Assembly: GCF_033568475.1 (NCBI RefSeq)
Contig: NC_133120.1
Location: 85,082,151-85,146,150, forward strand
Source: Henckelia pumila
Taxonomy: Eukaryota > Streptophyta > Magnoliopsida > Lamiales > Gesneriaceae
DNA: 64,000 nt
Direction of reading: 5' to 3'
The notes beneath the pieces are model-generated. The model saw only the letters and a list, made by a program, of their open reading frames with translations, searched no databases and was not told the origin of the DNA. Positions 59,081 to 64,000 of this stretch are shown in pieces (position 1 is the first letter of the stretch; each line of letters begins with the position of its first letter). A program made the translations under genes and the position numbers.

Positions 59081-62000
59081 ATTTCTCCCCTCTAAGGAAT
59101 GATTTCGTCCTCGAAATCGTATCCAGTCGAAATATCAAGTCTGATAGACTGAATAATCATCTGAAGTGATTCTCACTTCAATCATATAACTCTGGACTTC
59201 GTATCTCATCTCTTCATCTCTTATCAGATTATTTCTTCTAATCTTCTTCTATTCTCTTGTATTCTGTATCTATTCAATTGTACTTAAATTAACTGAAAAG
59301 ACGTCTTTCTGAGCTGTTTCTCTCCTTAATCAAGGATCTATCGAATATTCGACTTAACTCAAAATCTCTTCAGTCGCTATTTCATCTAATTAAAGCACGT
59401 AGGAAGAATCGACCGATACTTCCTTCACTTAGATACGTGGAACAAATCAGATCCATCATATCAAGCTGAAAAGAATAAATCTTTCATGAAAATTATCAAT
59501 TCTGTCTAACATCTCAGTCAGTGAAATTCAGCTTCAGTGACGACTTGTTTCTTTCTCTATATCATTCTATGCTCTGCATAGAAGATATATCAACTATAAT
59601 TCTGTTCATCGGTTCAAAATTTGTATATCAAACACTGTTCTTTCTCTATTCTGAATTGAATGATATTTCAAGAATAACTTTTTTGCTTAACTAATCAATT
59701 TCAACTGTTAAAAGTTATATCTATAATTCAATTGCTCACTCTGTTTCTTTTTCTCTGTTTTCATTTCATACAGATTCACATTCGTAATCATTGTGTATCT
59801 CAAATCACATCAGATCTGATATCGGATACTTCTGCAATATCATTTCAACACAAAGAAATCTGATTTTTTTCTCATCGTATCATCAAATCATTATCTCAAT
59901 ATCGACTTGATAGCTGTTACAGGAATCATAATCATTAAGTGGCAATACATCAAGTCAATTAATACCGAATCAGGTACTTAGGTTCTGAGAATATTCTCAA
60001 ATTATGGAAAATCAATTCAGACAATCCATTTGTCAGAGAATGGTATAATGCAATCACATATAACCAAACACTCAGAACATCGATCAATCAATGCCACATT
60101 TCGATCAAATAAATCTAAAGTCTCTATCATGACAATAGATTTCAATCATTCCTGTAATTTCATCATATCATTACTTCTTAACAGATCTGAATAGATAGCT
60201 GTTATTCACATCTCATACAGCGTATTCTGAAAAATCTGATTAGTCAATTCGGACTATCCATTAATCAGAGAAGAATATGCTATATTCACAGATTCCAAAG
60301 TACTCAGAGCTTTTGATAATCTATATCATGTCCGACATACTTTATTCTTGAAATTTGATTCATCTGCCCTGACTATCCTTCAAGGATAATATGTTGTACT
60401 TTTACATCAAAGAGTACTCAAAGTTGTAGATACTCTGAATCATAATTCAATAGTAAACCTACTGTCTCAATATGAAACAATAATCCTTGGCTTACTATGT
60501 AATCTCACAACAATTCTGATCACAAATCAATGATCGGATCCTCAGTCATATCATCTTATGCAGTAATGTAAATCAAGCTGATCATAAGTCATATCATAGT
60601 ATTCAGTAATTCAACTCAATTCAATCATCACTACCACAATTTACATCAAACATACTGCTTTATCTTGGTAGTTTTGCAAAATATTCTTTCAAATCATGAT
60701 CTCATTCCAATTCCGGAGTTTCTAAACTGTCATTGAACCAATCTAGTCAATGATTTTCAACTTCATCAAAAATTCTTTCTATAAGTTTAACTTCTAAAAC
60801 GTACGAATTCGGTTACATCTGTTCGCTTTATCTTCTGATAAAACAATTATTGGATGAATATTGAATTCATTGTTGTGCATTTCTTTCAAAATCTGATATT
60901 TCTTTTCGGAAACATCAAGCACAATCAGATAATCAATCACAAAAAATTCATCTACTCTGATCTGAGGCTTCAATTCATATCTCAATCTAGCATTCTTTAC
61001 CGAATTCTAATCGCTGTGATTTACTTTTTGTGTTTATTTCATTTTCTGAACAATTCTGGCGCATTTTCAATCGAAAATCATTCTGATGGGTTATATATTC
61101 GTTTGAATATTCAAACAAGAAGACACAGAACTCTGAAATCAATTGATTGAATGCCGATCTTATTCTTTATTTCTATTTCTCAATTGAATTCTAATCGATT
61201 GATCTCATCTCAATGTGCTTTAATCCTTCCAAATAAATTTTTACTTAGTTTAGATTACATCAATTCTGACTGTTTTAGCATTTATCTCGATACTTAAGAA
61301 CATCAATGAAAGATCAATCAATCAAGCATTCATGTCATCTCTTCGTTCTATGTACCAATTCTCAGCAATTCATATCATCAACCCAAAATTTTACCGATAA
61401 TGTGAATTGGAAATTATATCAGTTACGAGTCAAAGATATCAAAATATACTGAATGTATACATCAAACAATCAATCACTCTTGAAATTCATAATCAGGGAA
61501 ATTCACTCAAGTTAAGGTCATCCAAAGAACAATATTCTGAATGACAATCTGCTAAGTGAAAATAACTCACTAGCATATCAACTCAAGACGAGTAAATCAA
61601 GTCAAACTCTAACAAAGAATAAGAGTCCATCAAAATCGATTGAGGTTGAATAACAAAACCTCAGAATCGATATCAAGAATTTCAAAAATCATGATTTTAT
61701 GATGTAGTAACTTCAGCATAATTAAATAAAAGACTCATTTGTAACTGGTTTTCATATCATCATCTATTCTATAAACCTCAAAAACAGTATTCAATTCATA
61801 AACTCATCAATTCGCGATTAAATTCCAGTTCACAACTTAAAATAAAGTCGAGCATCTTACTGGAATATATCTGAAAACTTCTAACCATTGACACATCTAC
61901 CAATTCTGGTTTAGATCATGAACATATCTAGTGCATAAATTATTGTTATTTCGGAACATTTCTGTAATCAAACACCATAGATCAAACCAAAATCAAAGAA

Positions 62001-62699
62001 TCTTAATTCTAAATCCCATAATATATCATCATATTCATATGCACATTATGTTCTTGCGGATCTAATTTAATATTTTCTTATCATCAATCTTCTGTTAATC
62101 TGTACTAGGTTATTGCATCATCATCTATCATGCAACATACACAGATATCTCAAATACGAACAAAATCATGTTCAGTTTCATTTCATCGAAGCAGTAGTTC
62201 AATTCTTCAATTCAATTCACAAATTCTCTTTTCTGATACAGAGGTTAAGATATAACAAAGCTTTCAGCTACCATATATCTCTTACACCAATAACATAAAC
62301 AGGTTAAAACAAAATAAATCGGTTACCTGTAGTTCTCATTCTCAGGTTCAATTTCATTCTGATCCTCTGTATATTTCTGGAACTGTTTTTCATTCGAATC
62401 TTCTCAAAATTTAATTTGCTTCAAATGTATTCTATCACATATGCTTGAAATGTCTTTACACTAATTTCTAGGATATCTCCCTTCACAATGAGTGTAATAA
62501 TTTCTATCATACTCTGCACTCAGACTCAGATAAATCTGTCTCGGTCTGCTAGAGTTAAAGAACTACTTTCATTTCGTTTTCTTCATATCTGCTCTGGAAT
62601 AGAAATTTTAGTTAAAGTTGTGATTATCTCACACATTGTAACATATCTACAATTCCATTCCTTCTGCTTCATCATTCAGCTTCAGTTCTCATGACCATG
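59081..62699 (-). mobile_element. Right internal region of the tandem gypsy-type element, decayed pol
   Basis: It begins next to the LTR with PPT AGAGGGGAGAAAT (59081-59093, minus) and the hairpin GATTTCGAGGACGAAATC (59101-59118). No intact ORF. The minus frame at 60794-60985 reads FFVIDYLIVLDVSEKKYQIL then KEMHNNEFNIHP. This resembles the pre-integrase finger of the Tekay pol ([20 protein letters not shown].. SIHP). The next ~500 bp show weak base-level likeness to the integrase core. I infer a heavily decayed gypsy pol. The region is cut at 62699 by another LTR. Confidence 0.6.
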
Positions 62700-64000
62700 T
62701 GTAGTGACCCTTACCCGGATCACCTACTAAACAGAACTTATGCATGCAAATAACTTAATTAAACAGACATCAGAATAAAACTGCGGAATCCATAAACATT
62801 ATACAATCCCAAGTAAAGGAATTTGTAATTTATCCAAATAATATACAACCAAATCGAATAGCTGTATAAACCCAAAACAACAGTAATAAAAACTAAGCGA
62901 AGCTCCAGCTGGACAACCACTGACTAGCCCCTCCTGGATCCACCCTCCTCGTCCAATCGCAAACCTGCCCCATGGAATAGGGTGTCCAGAAAATACAGAG
63001 TACGAGACGTGAGCATAAAATGCTCAGTGCGAGAGTATGAGTATACATGCATGCAAAGTGAACTCCCTATAGACTCGAGGTCAAGGATCAGATAACAGAG
63101 ACAGACCGGGCCCTGGTATGTAGCACGCTGTGCCGTCGCTTCAGGAGGTGGCTCCCATACCGAGATAACCGTGGAAACGCCGGACCCAAATCGATGGAAT
63201 TCCATCCACTAACAGGATAGGGTACAACCCTACTAACAGACATCTCGAAGGAGATACAGCAAGATGCAAATGAATGCAGCATAAAATCATGGCATATAAA
63301 ACATGCGGTCACATAATACATGCATACTCAGTCAGGATATCTCGAACAGTACTTTCGTACCTCAATACAGTGCAAGCTCTACCAACTCTAGGTCCACGCC
63401 TATAGTCTGCTCTACACTGCCAAATGATACTACTATCATTAATGTGCTCTAAAAGCCTTAACTAAGCTATTGCATACTCCTAAATATTTATAGGAAGCAA
63501 AAGCTATACCTTCGTCCGTCGTTAGCCCTTTGATGTCGATGCCTCCAGAACTTGGGCACAACTCCGCTACGACTACCAAACGCCTCACCGACCTCCGGAC
63601 CAAGCCTAAGAAGACTAGAACAGCTCCAAAAGGACTAGAATAGAAAGGAGAACTCGGAATTGGCAAATGAAAGTGAAGTCTCGGCCTTCTATTTATAGAC
63701 AACGATCGGAACTTCCGATCCTTGATCGGAACGTCCGAACCTCGATCGGAACGTCCGATCCTGCCATCAGAGCTTCCGAAGATCCTGATCTGCCACGTGT
63801 CAAAATATCACTTGTTGACTCCGGATAGGGGTGATCGGAGCCTCTGGTCCTGATCGGAGCTTTCGATCCAACCACACGTCATGCCTGACTTAATACCGAT
63901 CGGTGACTCCGATCGCTCATCGGAGCTTCCGATCCTGTTTGGAGCTTCCGATCGTGCCTTCGGAGCTTCCGATCCGTCTGATACCCAATTCATTTAATTA
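62700..64000 (-). repeat. Gypsy-type LTR (partial, runs off the window)
   Basis: On the minus strand it ends GGGTCACTACA at 62700, inserted into the decayed internal region just after CCATG, the expected left half of a 5-bp duplication. No PBS follows, so it is a 3' or solo LTR. A TATA box (TATAAATA, 63690-63697, minus) is preceded by a palindrome array at 63702-63985. ORFs here are LTR noise. Confidence 0.7.
63690..63985 (-). promoter_or_regulatory. Palindrome array and TATA box in the right-edge LTR
   Basis: Units such as GATCGGAAGTTCCGATC and GATCGGACGTTCCGATC fill 63702-63985. TATAAATA follows at 63690-63697, about 5-10 bases from the last unit on the minus strand. The layout is the same as in the copia LTR, yet the LTR sequences around it are unrelated. 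Confidence 0.6.

Noticed and set aside
62696-62699. TGGT after the right-edge LTR as a primer binding site
   Set aside because: The same TGGTCATGAGAAC-like sequence exists without an LTR in the left internal copy (about 56165-56175), so it belongs to the host repeat.
42741-63985. Palindrome arrays as a CRISPR array
   Set aside because: Units vary in sequence and spacing, there are no uniform spacers, and the DNA is from a plant nucleus.

Overview
The window is nuclear DNA of a flowering plant, probably an asterid eudicot (the Lamiales are my guess from overall character, not proven). The evidence is interrupted genes with GT-AG introns, plant-specific families (class I HKT transporter, FAR1-related protein, FLZ zinc-finger protein), long AT-rich intergenic DNA, and nested LTR retrotransposons primed by initiator Met tRNA.

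Genic left half (1-36,100). A UTP25/NOF1-like ribosome-biogenesis gene runs off the left edge (minus strand, 1-2413), with a cluster of site II (TGGGCY) promoter motifs upstream. After AT-rich DNA with small transposons comes a nearly complete Ty3/gypsy chromovirus of Tekay/Del type (8404-17941, TSD ACCCA). Then follow a three-exon HKT1-type Na+ transporter gene (20882-24614, plus), a convergent FAR1-related (FRS) gene without the N-terminal DNA-binding domain (25263-27289, minus), and a two-exon FLZ gene (33563-35987, minus). I assembled the exons by hand from splice signals, reading phase and family motifs.

Intergenic DNA holds precisely bounded small elements: two hAT-type elements with perfect 8-bp TSDs (32162-32886 and 40530-41247), a tRNA-type SINE with a 16-bp TSD that is itself split by a MITE (38930-39701), a three-member foldback family, and several MITEs with low-complexity AACCGA, CTCGAG or GGGCGG-type ends.

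Right third (42,640-64,000) is a nest of LTR elements. A gypsy-type element on the minus strand has decayed coding sequence and occurs as a tandem: two nearly identical internal regions share one LTR (56741-59080), which has a PPT on one side and a PBS on the other. A young Sirevirus-like Ty1/copia element (45927-55428, plus) sits in the left internal copy, and the right copy supplies its empty site. Parts of another gypsy family lie at both edges (42741-42953 with an env-like ORF remnant, and 62700-64000).

Most interesting signal: dense arrays of a short palindrome (about GATCGGAAGCTTCCGATC) lie directly upstream of a TATA box in the copia LTRs, in an unrelated gypsy LTR, and a third time inside the copia element just before its extra, env-like ORF (array 52195-52518, TATA 52531, ATG 52614). 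This looks like a self-contained internal promoter module that copies the LTR promoter layout and drives the accessory ORF. Both autonomous-looking elements carry substitutions at integrase catalytic residues.
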